64,000 nucleotides of DNA, taken from the NCBI GenBank assembly GCA_036824045.1, contig DAITAZ010000008.1:1-64000 (forward strand), read 5' to 3'. Shown here in pieces: positions 34,535 to 43,492 of the stretch. A program made the position numbers and the translations under genes. The first letter of the stretch is position 1; every line of letters begins with the position of its first letter. The notes beneath the pieces were generated by a model. That model worked only from the letters and a program-made list of their open reading frames with translations, was not told the origin of the DNA and searched no databases. Source of the DNA: DAITAZ01 sp036824045. GTDB taxonomy: Bacteria; Pseudomonadota; Gammaproteobacteria; Burkholderiales; Rhodocyclaceae.

Positions 34535-34670
34535 GCACCGCGGACCAAACTCAACTCATTGATTATTCCCCGCTTATCTCCAGCTATGTGCATCCCCAAG
34601 GGCTTCTATTGGAAGATCACTTTCCGAAATCCAGACACCCCGGAAAGCGAGCTTCCTTCCGTGCGATTCG

Positions 34671-34714
34671 GACAGAAAAAACAAAAAGGGCCGGTTGCCC
34701 GGCCCTTTTTGTTT
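34671..34714 (-). terminator. Terminator of the rpoA-rplQ (alpha) operon
   Basis: On the minus strand a GGGCCGG-GCAA-CCGGCCC stem-loop, flanked by A5 before and TTTTTGTTTTTT after, about 20-60 bases past the rplQ stop. The plus strand also has a T5 run, so it could work in both directions, insulating the ribosomal cluster from the hup promoter. Confidence 0.92.
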
Positions 34715-34735
34715 GAACTACCGATTGCTCCCTGA

Positions 34736-35128
34736 TCACTCGGCTGCGACGGCTTCCTGGGGAGCGCCTTCCGGACGATCAAGCAGTTCGACGAATGCCA
34801 TGGGTGCGTTGTCGCCCACACGGAACCCGCACTTCAGAATGCGCAGGTAACCCCCGTTTCGATTGGCAAAACGCGGACCCAACTCGTCAAATACCTTCAC
34901 CACCATATCGCGATCGCGCAGACGGCTAAACGCCAAGCGACGGTTGGAAAGACTGGGAGTCTTGCCCAAGGTAATCAAGGGCTCGACGACACGGCGCAGT
35001 TCCTTGGCCTTGGGCAGAGTGGTTTTGATCAACTCATGACGCAAAAGCGAGTTGGCCATATTCCGGAACATGGCCTGACGATGGCTGCTGGTCCGGTTCA
35101 GTTTACGCAGGCCGTTACGGTGGCGCAT
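34736..35128 (-). CDS. rplQ: Ribosomal protein bL17
   Basis: 130 residues (MRHRNGLRKLNRTSSHRQAM start, then RNMANSLLRHELIKTTLPKAKELR). It is the last gene of the cluster, 60 bases after rpoA and just before the terminator at 34671-34714. The acidic tail (PEGAPQEAVAAE) is common in betaproteobacteria. Confidence 0.98.
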   Translation of the reverse strand: MRHRNGLRKLNRTSSHRQAMFRNMANSLLRHELIKTTLPKAKELRRVVEPLITLGKTPSLSNRRLAFSRLRDRDMVVKVFDELGPRFANRNGGYLRILKCGFRVGDNAPMAFVELLDRPEGAPQEAVAAE

Positions 35129-35188
35129 CTTATAACCTCTGTATTCCTAAGTGTTCGAGTTCTGCCCGCAGAACTGCGGACAGAAACC

Positions 35189-36169
35189 TTATACTTTTTC
35201 GAGCCCGGCTGGCGGCCAGTTCTCGAGTTTCATGCCAAGGGTCAGCCCGTGAGAAGCGAGGACTTCCTTGATCTCGTTCAACGACTTACGCCCCAGATTT
35301 GGCGTCTTCAACAACTCGGTCTCGGTCCTCTGGATGAGGTCACCGATGTAGTAGATGTTCTCGGCTTTCAGGCAGTTCGCCGAGCGAACCGTCAACTCCA
35401 AGTCATCCACCGGGCGCAGCAAAATCGGATCAACCTGAGGCTGACGGGCCTCTCCTTGCGTAACAGGCTGGGTATCAACCAAGTGCGCGAAGGACGAAAG
35501 CTGCTCCATCAAAACCTGCGCCGCGTACTGGATCGCCTCTTTAGGATCCACCGCGCCGTTGGTTTCGATATCCATCACCAGCTTGTCCAAGTCGGTACGC
35601 TGTTCCACCCGTGCACTTTCGACTTGGTAGCTTACCCGCCGAACAGGGCTAAAAGAAGCGTCCAGCACAATACGCCCAATGCTCTTGGCGCCCCCGGCAC
35701 CCACCCGTACATTCCCGGGAACGTATCCCCGACCAAGCTCAACCTTGATCTGCATGTCGAGCTTGCCACCAGGAGCCAGATGTGCAATGACGTGATCGGA
35801 GTTGATAATCTCAACGTCGTGCGGCACCTCGATATCAGCGGCCGTCACGACGCCCTCCCCTTCCTTACGGAGGCGAAGCGTAACTTCAGATCTGTTCTGC
35901 AGCTTGAACACCACACCCTTGGTGTTCAACAACAGATCCACAACGTCCTCCCGCACACCGTCAAGGGTCGAATACTCGTGCAGCACACCTTCAATGGCCA
36001 CTTCCGTGGGAGCGGCCCCGGGCAAAGAGGACAGCAAGATCCGCCGCAGGGCATTGCCTAAGGTGTAACCATACCCCCGCTCGAACGGCTCCATCACCAC
36101 ACGGGCATGAACCGGCGAAAGGGTCTGCACGTCGATGATGCGCGGCTTCAGCAACGCAGAACTCTGCAT
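35189..36169 (-). CDS. rpoA: RNA polymerase alpha subunit
   Basis: 326 residues from ATG 36169 (AAAGGA 6 bases upstream); a TTG two codons earlier is rejected. The N-terminal dimerisation/assembly domain has FERGYGYTLGNALRRILLSSLPG; the flexible linker is near 235; the C-terminal domain that binds UP elements and activators has LRPVDDLELTVRSANCLKAENI and NLGRKSLNEIKEVL. It follows rpsD. Confidence 0.98.
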   Translation of the reverse strand: MQSSALLKPRIIDVQTLSPVHARVVMEPFERGYGYTLGNALRRILLSSLPGAAPTEVAIEGVLHEYSTLDGVREDVVDLLLNTKGVVFKLQNRSEVTLRLRKEGEGVVTAADIEVPHDVEIINSDHVIAHLAPGGKLDMQIKVELGRGYVPGNVRVGAGGAKSIGRIVLDASFSPVRRVSYQVESARVEQRTDLDKLVMDIETNGAVDPKEAIQYAAQVLMEQLSSFAHLVDTQPVTQGEARQPQVDPILLRPVDDLELTVRSANCLKAENIYYIGDLIQRTETELLKTPNLGRKSLNEIKEVLASHGLTLGMKLENWPPAGLEKV

Positions 36170-36208
36170 TAGCAATCCTTTGAAACCAGAAAGATCAGGG
36201 CAACCCGA

Positions 36209-36838
36209 TTAACGGGAATAAAGCTCAACCACCAAGCTTTCATTGATGGTCGCCGACAGATCGGCGCGGACCGGCAGAGCCTTGAATACGCCCTTGCCTT
36301 CCTTGACATTCACTTCAATCCACTCCGGCAAGCCACGGGACTCAGCAGCCTCCATCGCCGCCTTGACGCGCAGGTGCCCCTTCGCGCTTTGGGTCAGCTC
36401 GACGACATCACCGGGCTTCACTTCATACGAAGGGATGTTCACCCGCTTCCCATTCACGAGGACCGCGTTGTGCCGAACAACCTGGCGGGCTTCGCTGCGC
36501 GAAGCGCCAAAACCCATCCGGTAAGCTACGCTGTCGAGGCGGCTTTCCAAGATCTGAAGCATGTTCTCGCCAGCCTGACCCTTACGACGGTCAGCCTCCG
36601 CAAACACCTTCCGGAACTGACGCTCGAGCACACCATAGGTACGACGAATCTTCTGTTTTTCCCGCAGCTGCACACCGTAGCCCGACAACCGCTGCCCGGA
36701 CTTTTGTCCGTGCTGCCCAGGGGCATAAGCGCGGCGCTCGATCGCGCACTTGTCGGTAAAACACTTTTCGCCCTTCAGAAAGAGCTTCTCACCTTCCCGA
36801 CGGCACTGGCGGCACTTGGGATCTAGATTGCGAGCCAT
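36209..36838 (-). CDS. rpsD: Ribosomal protein uS4
   Basis: 209 residues. The zinc-binding form: Cys at 9, 12, 26 and 31 (CRQC ... KCFTDKC). The S4 RNA-binding domain has RLDSVAYRMGFGASRSEARQ. uS4 starts assembly of the small subunit and, in E. coli, represses the alpha operon; no leader pseudoknot was identified here. Confidence 0.98.
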   Translation of the reverse strand: MARNLDPKCRQCRREGEKLFLKGEKCFTDKCAIERRAYAPGQHGQKSGQRLSGYGVQLREKQKIRRTYGVLERQFRKVFAEADRRKGQAGENMLQILESRLDSVAYRMGFGASRSEARQVVRHNAVLVNGKRVNIPSYEVKPGDVVELTQSAKGHLRVKAAMEAAESRGLPEWIEVNVKEGKGVFKALPVRADLSATINESLVVELYSR

Positions 36839-36853
36839 CGCTTTACTCCAAAC

Positions 36854-37243
36854 TTAAATGCGGCGACGCTTGGGCGGCCGGCAACCATTATGGGGGATGG
36901 GAGTCACGTCGGTAATCGACGTTACACGGATCCCGAGAGCGTTCAGTGCACGAACCGCAGACTCACGCCCCGGTCCGGGCCCGGTGATTCGGACTTCAAC
37001 GTTTTTCACGCCGCATTCCTGTGCTGCTCGACCGGCTCGCTCGGACGCCACCTGAGCTGCAAATGGCGTGCTCTTTCTCGAGCCCTTGAAGCCAGCACCT
37101 CCGGCGGTTGCCCACGACAATGCGTTCCCCTGACGATCCGTAATCGTGACGATCGTGTTGTTAAACGACGCATGGACATGTACAACGCCCTCTGCAACGT
37201 TCTTTTTGACCTTTTTCTTAACCCTAGCGGTAGCCTTAGCCAT
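36854..37243 (-). CDS. rpsK: Ribosomal protein uS11
   Basis: 129 residues with VHVHASFNNTIVTITDRQGN and the C-terminal DVTPIPHNGCRPPKRRRI that lines the mRNA exit. It lies 15 bases each from rpsM and rpsD. Confidence 0.98.
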   Translation of the reverse strand: MAKATARVKKKVKKNVAEGVVHVHASFNNTIVTITDRQGNALSWATAGGAGFKGSRKSTPFAAQVASERAGRAAQECGVKNVEVRITGPGPGRESAVRALNALGIRVTSITDVTPIPHNGCRPPKRRRI

Positions 37244-37258
37244 ATTGCACGACCCTGA

Positions 37259-37621
37259 TTATTTCTTACCGGCAACCGCCTTGCGCGGCCCCTTACGCGT
37301 ACGCGCATTTGTTCGAGTACGCTGACCCCGGACAGGCAGCCCCCGGCGGTGGCGAACACCACGATAACATCCAAGGTCCATCAACCGCTTGATGCTCATC
37401 GTGACTTCGCGTCGCAGATCACCTTCCACGGTGAACTTGCCCACCTCGTCGCGCAGCCGATCCATATCGGCCTCCGACAATTCCTTGATCTTTGTCGACC
37501 TACCCACACCAGCGGCGTCGCAGATCTTCTGCGCGCGAGTGCGGCCGATACCGTAGATCGCGGTCAACGCGATCTCGGCGTGCTGATGGTTGGGAATATT
37601 TACCCCAGCAATCCGGGCCAT
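37259..37621 (-). CDS. rpsM: Ribosomal protein uS13
   Basis: 120 residues: MARIAGVNIPNHQHAEIALT, YGIGRTRAQKICDAAGV and the basic tail GQRTRTNARTRKGPRKAV that contacts P-site tRNA. It is the first gene of the classical alpha group; the 63-base gap to rpmJ shows no clear promoter. Confidence 0.98.
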   Translation of the reverse strand: MARIAGVNIPNHQHAEIALTAIYGIGRTRAQKICDAAGVGRSTKIKELSEADMDRLRDEVGKFTVEGDLRREVTMSIKRLMDLGCYRGVRHRRGLPVRGQRTRTNARTRKGPRKAVAGKK

Positions 37622-37684
37622 GTCCTGTCCTTACACTACCTCAACAAGCAAAACGGCGAATTCTAGCTCGTTCGCCACCACTGA

Positions 37685-37798
37685 TCAACCTTGGCGCTGT
37701 TTATGGCGCGGGTCTGTACAAATAACGCGCACCACGCCTTTACGACGCAGAACCTTGCAGTTGCGGCAAATCCGCTTAACCGAAGCCTGAACTTTCAT
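37685..37798 (-). CDS. rpmJ: Ribosomal protein bL36
   Basis: 37 residues read directly from the sequence: MKVQASVKRICRNCKVLRRK, then GVVRVICTDPRHKQRQG. It is the zinc-ribbon (C+) form, with C11, C14, C27 and H32 as ligands. Start 37798, stop TGA 37685. It is short enough to be missed by automatic calling, but its place between infA and rpsM is the conserved one. Confidence 0.96.
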   Translation of the reverse strand: MKVQASVKRICRNCKVLRRKGVVRVICTDPRHKQRQG

Positions 37799-37823
37799 TT
37801 ACGTCTCCGTAATTCATCAATAC

Positions 37824-38045
37824 TCACTTGGCGCGGAACACGATGCGGGCTCGCGTCAAATCATAGGGTGTCAGCTGTACCGTGACCCGGTCGCCAGGGA
37901 GGATGCGGATGTAATGCATCCGCATCTTGCCGGAGATGTGCCCCAACACCATGTGGCCATTCTCCAACCGCACCCGAAACGTCGCATTGGGAAGGTTTTC
38001 CATTACCTCCCCTTGCATTTCGATTACATCTTCCTTTTTCGCCAT
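37824..38045 (-). CDS. infA: Translation initiation factor IF-1
   Basis: 73 residues, a single OB fold (KEDVIEMQGEVMENLPNATF ... LENGHMVLGHISGKMRMHYI). It binds the A site of the 30S subunit during initiation. It lies 3 bases after secY; this position inside the spc group is usual. Confidence 0.97.
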   Translation of the reverse strand: MAKKEDVIEMQGEVMENLPNATFRVRLENGHMVLGHISGKMRMHYIRILPGDRVTVQLTPYDLTRARIVFRAK

Positions 38046-38048
38046 GGG

Positions 38049-39374
38049 TCACTTCAACAGATTGCCAGCACCTTTAAAATTTGCCTTCTTCAGCAGACTC
38101 TCGTACTGATGACTCATCACGTAGGCTTGCACCTGAGACATGAAGTCCATCGTGACCACCACAATGATCAACAACGAGGTACCACCAAAATAAAAAGGCA
38201 CGTTCCACTTTAGAATCAGGAACTCAGGCAGCAAACACACCACTGTGACGTAGACCGCACCAACCAACGTCAACCGAGTCAAAATCTTATCAATGTATCG
38301 CGCCGTCTGATCTCCGGGCCGGATACCAGGAACAAACGCCCCGCTCTTCTTCAGATTGTCCGCCGTCTCCTTGGAGTTAAAGACGAGCGCGGTATAGAAG
38401 AAGCAAAAAAAGACGATCGCAGCGGCATAGAGCAATACATAAATCGGCTGACCTGGCGACAACGTTGCCGCAAGATCCTTAAGCCACCTCATCCCGTCCG
38501 CAGCACCGAACCACCCCGCAATCGTCGCCGGGAAAAGAATGATCGACGAGGCAAAAATAGGCGGAATAACACCTGCCATGTTCAGCTTCAGCGGCAAATG
38601 CGAACTTTGCCCACCGTAGATCTTGTTCCCTACTTGCCGCTTCGCGTAGTTCACGAGGATCTTGCGCTGACCTCGTTCAACAAACACAACCAGAGCGGTC
38701 ACCGCAACAACAAGGACGCAGATGAACAGCGCGGTCAAGGGATGCATCGCACCCGTCCGCACCAGTTCGAACAACCCCCCAATCGCGTTTGGCAAACCGG
38801 CGGCGATACCCCCGAAAATGATGATCGAGATCCCGTTGCCCAAGCCGCGCTCAGTGATCTGCTCCCCAAGCCACATCAAGAACATTGTGCCAGTTAGAAG
38901 CGTCGCCACCGTAGTCAAACGGAAGACGAACCCGGGATCCACGACCAACCCCGCCTGAGACTCAAGTGCAACCGCAATCCCCAGAGCCTGGAACAACGCC
39001 AGTGCCACAGTACCATATCGAGTGTACTGCGTGATCTTGCGTCGCCCGGCTTCGCCCTCTTTCTTGATCGCCTCAAGTGATGGAACCGCCACCGTCAGCA
39101 ATTGCATGATGATCGACGCCGAAATATACGGCATGATCCCAAGCGCAAAGATAGTGAAGCGGGAGAGGGCCCCACCTGAGAACAGGTTGAACACCCCCAA
39201 AATCCCACCCTGCTGCGACTGGAACAACTCCGCCAACTTGGCGGGATCGATTCCTGGAACGGGAATATGGGCGCCGATCCGGTATACAACCAACGCTCCC
39301 AGCAAAAACCACAGCCGCCGCTTCAGGTCACCGAACTTGCCCGACTTGCCAATCGCCGGATTAGCGTTCGCCAC
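38049..39374 (-). CDS. secY: SecY, core of the protein-translocation channel
   Basis: 441 residues, ten TM helices, from GTG 39374 with GAGG upstream. Family blocks: FNLFSGGALSRFTIFALGIM, GLGNGISIIIFGGIAAGLP, and the C-terminal SLLIIVVVTMDFMSQVQAYVM. With SecE and SecG it moves unfolded proteins across the inner membrane. Encoded between rplO and infA. Confidence 0.98.
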   Translation of the reverse strand: MANANPAIGKSGKFGDLKRRLWFLLGALVVYRIGAHIPVPGIDPAKLAELFQSQQGGILGVFNLFSGGALSRFTIFALGIMPYISASIIMQLLTVAVPSLEAIKKEGEAGRRKITQYTRYGTVALALFQALGIAVALESQAGLVVDPGFVFRLTTVATLLTGTMFLMWLGEQITERGLGNGISIIIFGGIAAGLPNAIGGLFELVRTGAMHPLTALFICVLVVAVTALVVFVERGQRKILVNYAKRQVGNKIYGGQSSHLPLKLNMAGVIPPIFASSIILFPATIAGWFGAADGMRWLKDLAATLSPGQPIYVLLYAAAIVFFCFFYTALVFNSKETADNLKKSGAFVPGIRPGDQTARYIDKILTRLTLVGAVYVTVVCLLPEFLILKWNVPFYFGGTSLLIIVVVTMDFMSQVQAYVMSHQYESLLKKANFKGAGNLLK

Positions 39375-39394
39375 AGAATAGCCTCGCGTCTACG

Positions 39395-39832
39395 TCACTC
39401 AGCAGCCAAGGAGCCGCCGGCTGCCTCGATTGCTGCCTGCGCGCCCTTGGTGGCGCCAATGCCCTTGAGCACGAGCTTCTTCTGCAAGCCACCGGAAAGC
39501 ACCACTTTCGCCGATTTGGCGAGCGCGGAGACGATGCCGGCCTGCTTCAGCACAACCAAATCGACTTCCTCGACCGGCAACTTATTCAGCTCGGAAAGAC
39601 GCACTTCGGCAATGAACTCACGAGTCAGCGACTTAAACCCACGCTTCGGCAACCGGCGTTGCAGGGGCATTTGGCCACCCTCAAAGCCGACCTTGTGGAA
39701 TCCACCTGCCCGCGACTTTTGCCCCTTGTGCCCACGCCCGGCAGTTTTCCCAAGGCCGCTTCCGATCCCCCGGCCAACACGGCGGCGCGCTTTCTTGGAA
39801 CCTTCAGCGGGTTTCAAGCTATTCAGTTCCAT
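39395..39832 (-). CDS. rplO: Ribosomal protein uL15
   Basis: 145 residues: the Gly/Arg-rich N-terminal arm (RRVGRGIGSGLGKTAGRGHK) that threads into 23S rRNA, then a globular part near FEGGQMPLQRRLPKRGF. It directly abuts the rpmD stop with no gap. Confidence 0.98.
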   Translation of the reverse strand: MELNSLKPAEGSKKARRRVGRGIGSGLGKTAGRGHKGQKSRAGGFHKVGFEGGQMPLQRRLPKRGFKSLTREFIAEVRLSELNKLPVEEVDLVVLKQAGIVSALAKSAKVVLSGGLQKKLVLKGIGATKGAQAAIEAAGGSLAAE

Positions 39833-40015
39833 TTAGCCCTCGCACTTAACCAGATAGGCGACCTTGTTGATCATGCCCCGAACGGCGGGGGTATCAACCA
39901 ACTCAACGCTGTGATTGAGCTTGCGCAAGCCCAAGCCTTTCACAGTCTGCCGATGATCTTGCTTGGTCCCGATGACGCTCTTCACCAGCGTCACCTTCAC
40001 GGTCTTCTCAGCCAT
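39833..40015 (-). CDS. rpmD: Ribosomal protein uL30
   Basis: 60 residues (TVKVTLVKSVIGTKQDHRQT, then GLGLRKLNHSVELVDTPAVR). The bacterial short form. It lies 3 bases after rpsE. Confidence 0.97.
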   Translation of the reverse strand: MAEKTVKVTLVKSVIGTKQDHRQTVKGLGLRKLNHSVELVDTPAVRGMINKVAYLVKCEG

Positions 40016-40018
40016 TCC

Positions 40019-40549
40019 TTACCCCAGAATTTCTTCGATCGACTTGCCACGCTTAGCGGCGATCTCGGCCGGAGTGCTGATCTTGAACAATCCGTCCAAG
40101 GTTGCCCGGACCACGTTGTAAGGATTGGTGGAACCGATGCACTTTGCGAGCACGTCGGTAACACCCATCACTTCAAATACCGCGCGCATTGGCCCGCCAG
40201 CAATGATTCCGGTACCGCTCGGTGCGGGTTGCATCAGGACAACCGATGCGCCGTGCCGACCAATAACAGCGTGATGCAAGGTGCCATTCTTCAACGACAC
40301 CTTTTCCATCTTCCGCCGCGCTTCGTCCATTGCCTTCTGCACGGCCACAGGCACTTCGCGAGCCTTGCCCTTGCCCATACCCACGCCGCCGTCGCCGTCG
40401 CCAACCACCGTTAGCGCAGCAAATCCGAGAATCCGGCCGCCTTTAACCACCTTCGTAACGCGGTTGATGGAAACCATCTTCTCGCGCAGCGAATCATCAC
40501 GCTCCTCTGCCACCGGAGCCCGCTTTGACTGACCTTGAGGTTTCGCCAT
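40019..40549 (-). CDS. rpsE: Ribosomal protein uS5
   Basis: 176 residues. The N-terminal dsRNA-binding fold has REKMVSINRVTKVVKGGRIL and VVGDGDGGVGMGKGKAREVP, the loop region where spectinomycin resistance arises; no unusual residue is evident. The C-terminal part has TVRATLDGLF-like sequence with AAKRGKSIEEILG. Confidence 0.98.
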   Translation of the reverse strand: MAKPQGQSKRAPVAEERDDSLREKMVSINRVTKVVKGGRILGFAALTVVGDGDGGVGMGKGKAREVPVAVQKAMDEARRKMEKVSLKNGTLHHAVIGRHGASVVLMQPAPSGTGIIAGGPMRAVFEVMGVTDVLAKCIGSTNPYNVVRATLDGLFKISTPAEIAAKRGKSIEEILG

Positions 40550-40560
40550 CGTCGCCTCGC

Positions 40561-40914
40561 TTAGAACTTCAGACCGCCTTCACGGGCGGCATCTGCCAGC
40601 GCCTTGATGCGGCCGTGGAATTTGAATCCGGACCGGTCAAACGCAACCGTGTCCACCCCGGCGGCAAGCGCGCGCTCAGCGATCAACTTACCAACCACCG
40701 TCGCCGCGCCGACGTTACCCCCATTGGGCACGTCCTTACGCACATCGGCCTCGACAGTCGAAGCCGCCGCCAACACCTGGGTGCCGCAAGCGGAATAAAC
40801 CTGTGCGTAAATATGGCAGTTTGTACGATACACGGTGAGACGCGCTGCGTTGAGGGCAGCAATCCTTGCGCGGGTTTGACGCGCCCGCCGCATGCGGGCC
40901 TGTTTCTTGTCCAT
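40561..40914 (-). CDS. rplR: Ribosomal protein uL18
   Basis: 117 residues: a basic N-terminus (KKQARMRRARQTRARIAALN), HIYAQVYSACGTQVLAAAST, and the end VAFDRSGFKFHGRIKALADA. It binds 5S rRNA. It lies 11 bases after (downstream of) rplF. Confidence 0.98.
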   Translation of the reverse strand: MDKKQARMRRARQTRARIAALNAARLTVYRTNCHIYAQVYSACGTQVLAAASTVEADVRKDVPNGGNVGAATVVGKLIAERALAAGVDTVAFDRSGFKFHGRIKALADAAREGGLKF

Positions 40915-40926
40915 GCTCAGCCGCCC

Positions 40927-41460
40927 TTACTTCTTCTTCGTTTCTTTCAGCACAACCACCTCGTCCGAGTACCGAACGCCCTTGCCCTTGTAAGGCTCCG
41001 GCTGCTTGTACGCACGGATTTCGGCAGCCACCTGGCCCACGACCTGCTTATCGACGCCCTTGATCAGGATCTCCGTTTGAGTCGGCGTTTCCACCTTGAT
41101 CCCGGCAGGCATTTGATGCACGACGGGGTGAGAGAACCCGAGCGACAAGTTCAGCTTGTCGCCTTGCGCTTGAGCGCGGTATCCCACACCAACCAAGTTG
41201 AGTTTGCGCTCAAACCCCTTGCTAACTCCAACAATCATGTTCGCCACGAGTGCGCGCATTGTTCCGGAGAGTGCGTGAGCATTCTCGGCCCCCTCGACCG
41301 GAGCAAAAACCAGCTTGTCCGACTCTTGCTCGACAGCCACGGAGGGATGGATCGTACGGGAAAGAACCCCAAGAGGCCCCTTAATCTGCAACTCACTGCC
41401 GGAGAGATTCACCGACACCCCGGAAGGAATTGCCACTGGATTCTTAGCTACGCGAGACAT
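40927..41460 (-). CDS. rplF: Ribosomal protein uL6
   Basis: 177 residues starting MSRVAKNPVAIPSGVSVNLS, with the conserved C-terminal block QVAAEIRAYKQPEPYKGKGV. It binds the sarcin-ricin loop region of 23S rRNA. 14 bases separate it from rpsH. Confidence 0.98.
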   Translation of the reverse strand: MSRVAKNPVAIPSGVSVNLSGSELQIKGPLGVLSRTIHPSVAVEQESDKLVFAPVEGAENAHALSGTMRALVANMIVGVSKGFERKLNLVGVGYRAQAQGDKLNLSLGFSHPVVHQMPAGIKVETPTQTEILIKGVDKQVVGQVAAEIRAYKQPEPYKGKGVRYSDEVVVLKETKKK

Positions 41461-41474
41461 CGCCGCCTCCCTCC

Positions 41475-41870
41475 TTATGCAACGATGCAGAGCACTTCGC
41501 CACCCACGTTCATGGACCGAGCTTTTCTGTCGGTCATGACACCCTTGGGGGTGGAGACGATGGCAACCCCGAGACCATTCATCACTCGCGGGATTCCTTC
41601 TACACCTTTGTACACGCGAAGACCTGGCCGACTCACACGCTCAATTCGCTCGATTACCGGGCGCCCGGCGTAATAGCGCAAGCTAATATCCAGCAACGCC
41701 TTGCCCGCCTCGTCCCTAACCGCGAACCCGTCGATATACCCCTCTTCCTGCAACACCCCGGCAATCGCCACCTTCAGCTTAGAAGAAGGCATGCCGACGG
41801 ACGCCTTCTGGGCGGCCTGAGCGTTGCGGATACGGGTCAGCATATCGGCGATCGGATCAGACATACTCAT
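41475..41870 (-). CDS. rpsH: Ribosomal protein uS8
   Basis: 131 residues (DPIADMLTRIRNAQAAQKAS ... IPRVMNGLGVAIVSTPKGVM). GGGAG lies 6 bases before ATG 41870. In E. coli uS8 represses the spc operon by binding the rplE start region; that site was not examined for folding here. Confidence 0.98.
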   Translation of the reverse strand: MSMSDPIADMLTRIRNAQAAQKASVGMPSSKLKVAIAGVLQEEGYIDGFAVRDEAGKALLDISLRYYAGRPVIERIERVSRPGLRVYKGVEGIPRVMNGLGVAIVSTPKGVMTDRKARSMNVGGEVLCIVA

Positions 41871-41886
41871 TCCGAACTCCCTTCAC

Positions 41887-42192
41887 TCACCAGCTGGCCT
41901 TCGTCATCCCGGGAACCTCTCCCCGGAATGCGATTTCCCGCAGCTTGTTGCGACACAAGCCGAACTTGCTAAACACACCACGAGGACGCCCGGTAATCGC
42001 ACAACGATTGCGGGTACGCGTGGGATTAGCATTGCGCGGCAGTTGCTGCAGCTCCAGACGCGCCTCCATCCGCTCAGCCTCAGACAAGCTGGCGTCGTCG
42101 ATCTTTGCCGTCAATTCCTGGCGCTTAGCCGCATACTTGGCTACAAGCTTGCGACGCTTCGCCTCACGATTGATCAGGGCAAGTTTGGCCAT
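41887..42192 (-). CDS. rpsN: Ribosomal protein uS14
   Basis: 101 residues, the long, zinc-free form: MAKLALINREAKRRKLVAKY, RNRCAITGRPRGVFSKFGLC. ATG 42192 is the canonical start; an upstream in-frame start overlapping rplE is rejected. 7 bases after rplE. Confidence 0.98.
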   Translation of the reverse strand: MAKLALINREAKRRKLVAKYAAKRQELTAKIDDASLSEAERMEARLELQQLPRNANPTRTRNRCAITGRPRGVFSKFGLCRNKLREIAFRGEVPGMTKASW

Positions 42193-42199
42193 AACACCC

Positions 42200-42739
42200 T
42201 CAGTTCTTGAAAGGGAATTTGAAAGCTGCGAGCAACGCCCGAGCCTCTTCATCGGTTTTCGCGCTGGTCGTGATCGAGATATTCATACCCCGAAGCGCAT
42301 CAATCTTGTCGTACTCAATCTCAGGGAAAATGATCTGCTCTTTCACCCCAAGATTGTAGTTTCCCCGCCCATCGAAGCCCTTGCCGGAGATGCCGCGAAA
42401 ATCCCGAACACGAGGCAACGCAATCGACACCAGTCGATCGAGGAATTCATACATACGCTCGCCCCGGAGCGTCACCATGCACCCAATGGGATACCCCGCG
42501 CGAATCTTGAACCCCGCAATTGACTTGCGCGCCTTGGTCACCACCGGCTTTTGCCCGGCAATTTTCACCATGTCGCCAACAGCGTGTTCAAGAACCTTCT
42601 TGTCACCCACAGCCTCACCAACACCCATATTGAGCGTAATTTTGGTGATGCGCGGCACTTCCATCGGCGACTTATAGCCAAAACGCTCGATCAGCGCCGG
42701 AGCAACACTAGCCTTATACAACTCTAGAAAGCGCGCCAT
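42200..42739 (-). CDS. rplE: Ribosomal protein uL5
   Basis: 179 residues with ITLNMGVGEAVGDKKVLEHA, FKIRAGYPIGCMVTLRGERM and RDFRGISGKGFDGRGNYNLG. It binds 5S rRNA and contacts P-site tRNA. 6 bases after rplX. Confidence 0.98.
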   Translation of the reverse strand: MARFLELYKASVAPALIERFGYKSPMEVPRITKITLNMGVGEAVGDKKVLEHAVGDMVKIAGQKPVVTKARKSIAGFKIRAGYPIGCMVTLRGERMYEFLDRLVSIALPRVRDFRGISGKGFDGRGNYNLGVKEQIIFPEIEYDKIDALRGMNISITTSAKTDEEARALLAAFKFPFKN

Positions 42740-42745
42740 ATCTGC

Positions 42746-43063
42746 TTAGCCCCCAACCACTTCACCGGTAGACCTGAAAACACGGACCTTCTTGCCGTCT
42801 TCAAGCACCTTGACACCCACGCGACTGCCGGAACCCCCAGCAGAATCAAATAGGGCGACATTCGAACGATGGATGGACATCTCTTTCTCAACAACACCAC
42901 CGACCTGGCCACGCATCGGGTTGGGGCGAGTGTGACGCTTAACCTTGTTCACACCTTCCACCAACACACGCTCGGCATCAACGACGCGCAACACCACCCC
43001 GCGACGCCCCTTGTCTTTGCCGGCGAGAACCACGACCTCATCACCTTTGCGAATCTTGTTCAT
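42746..43063 (-). CDS. rplX: Ribosomal protein uL24
   Basis: 105 residues with the KOW motif near the N-terminus (IRKGDEVVVLAGKDKGRRGV). It is an assembly initiator of the large subunit. 8 bases after rplN. Confidence 0.98.
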   Translation of the reverse strand: MNKIRKGDEVVVLAGKDKGRRGVVLRVVDAERVLVEGVNKVKRHTRPNPMRGQVGGVVEKEMSIHRSNVALFDSAGGSGSRVGVKVLEDGKKVRVFRSTGEVVGG

Positions 43064-43071
43064 GAATCACC

Positions 43072-43440
43072 TCAAAGCACTTCAGGCGCCAGCGAGACGA
43101 TCTTCATGAACCGCTCAGTACGCAGTTCGCGAGTGACCGGCCCAAAAATACGCGTACCAATCGGCTCAAGCTTGTTGTTCAACAACACAGCCGCATTGCC
43201 ATCAAAGCGAACCAGCGAACCGTCCGCACGACGAACGCCTTTTGCAGTACGGACCACAACCGCACTATAGACGTCGCCTTTTTTTACCCGCCCCCTAGGA
43301 GCAGCGTCTTTAATACTGACCTTGATGATGTCGCCAATACCGGCGTAGCGCCGCTTGGACCCACCAAGAACTTTGATGCACATCACAGAGCGCGCGCCCG
43401 TGTTGTCGGCGACGCTCAAAACCGTCTGCATTTGGATCAT
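43072..43440 (-). CDS. rplN: Ribosomal protein uL14
   Basis: 122 residues (MIQMQTVLSVADNTGARSVM ... PIGTRIFGPVTRELRTERFM). In E. coli this is the first gene of the spc operon. The 133-base gap upstream, with two hairpins, marks the same boundary here. Confidence 0.98.
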   Translation of the reverse strand: MIQMQTVLSVADNTGARSVMCIKVLGGSKRRYAGIGDIIKVSIKDAAPRGRVKKGDVYSAVVVRTAKGVRRADGSLVRFDGNAAVLLNNKLEPIGTRIFGPVTRELRTERFMKIVSLAPEVL

Positions 43441-43492
43441 TTCTTACTCCAACTTGCACCGCAATGCGGCCAGTCTTGGATCCCGTTGGGAA

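Noticed and set aside
34508..34735. 75-codon plus-strand frame between hupD and rplQ
   Set aside because: It runs through the alpha-operon terminator and the hup promoter, with no binding site and atypical codon use.
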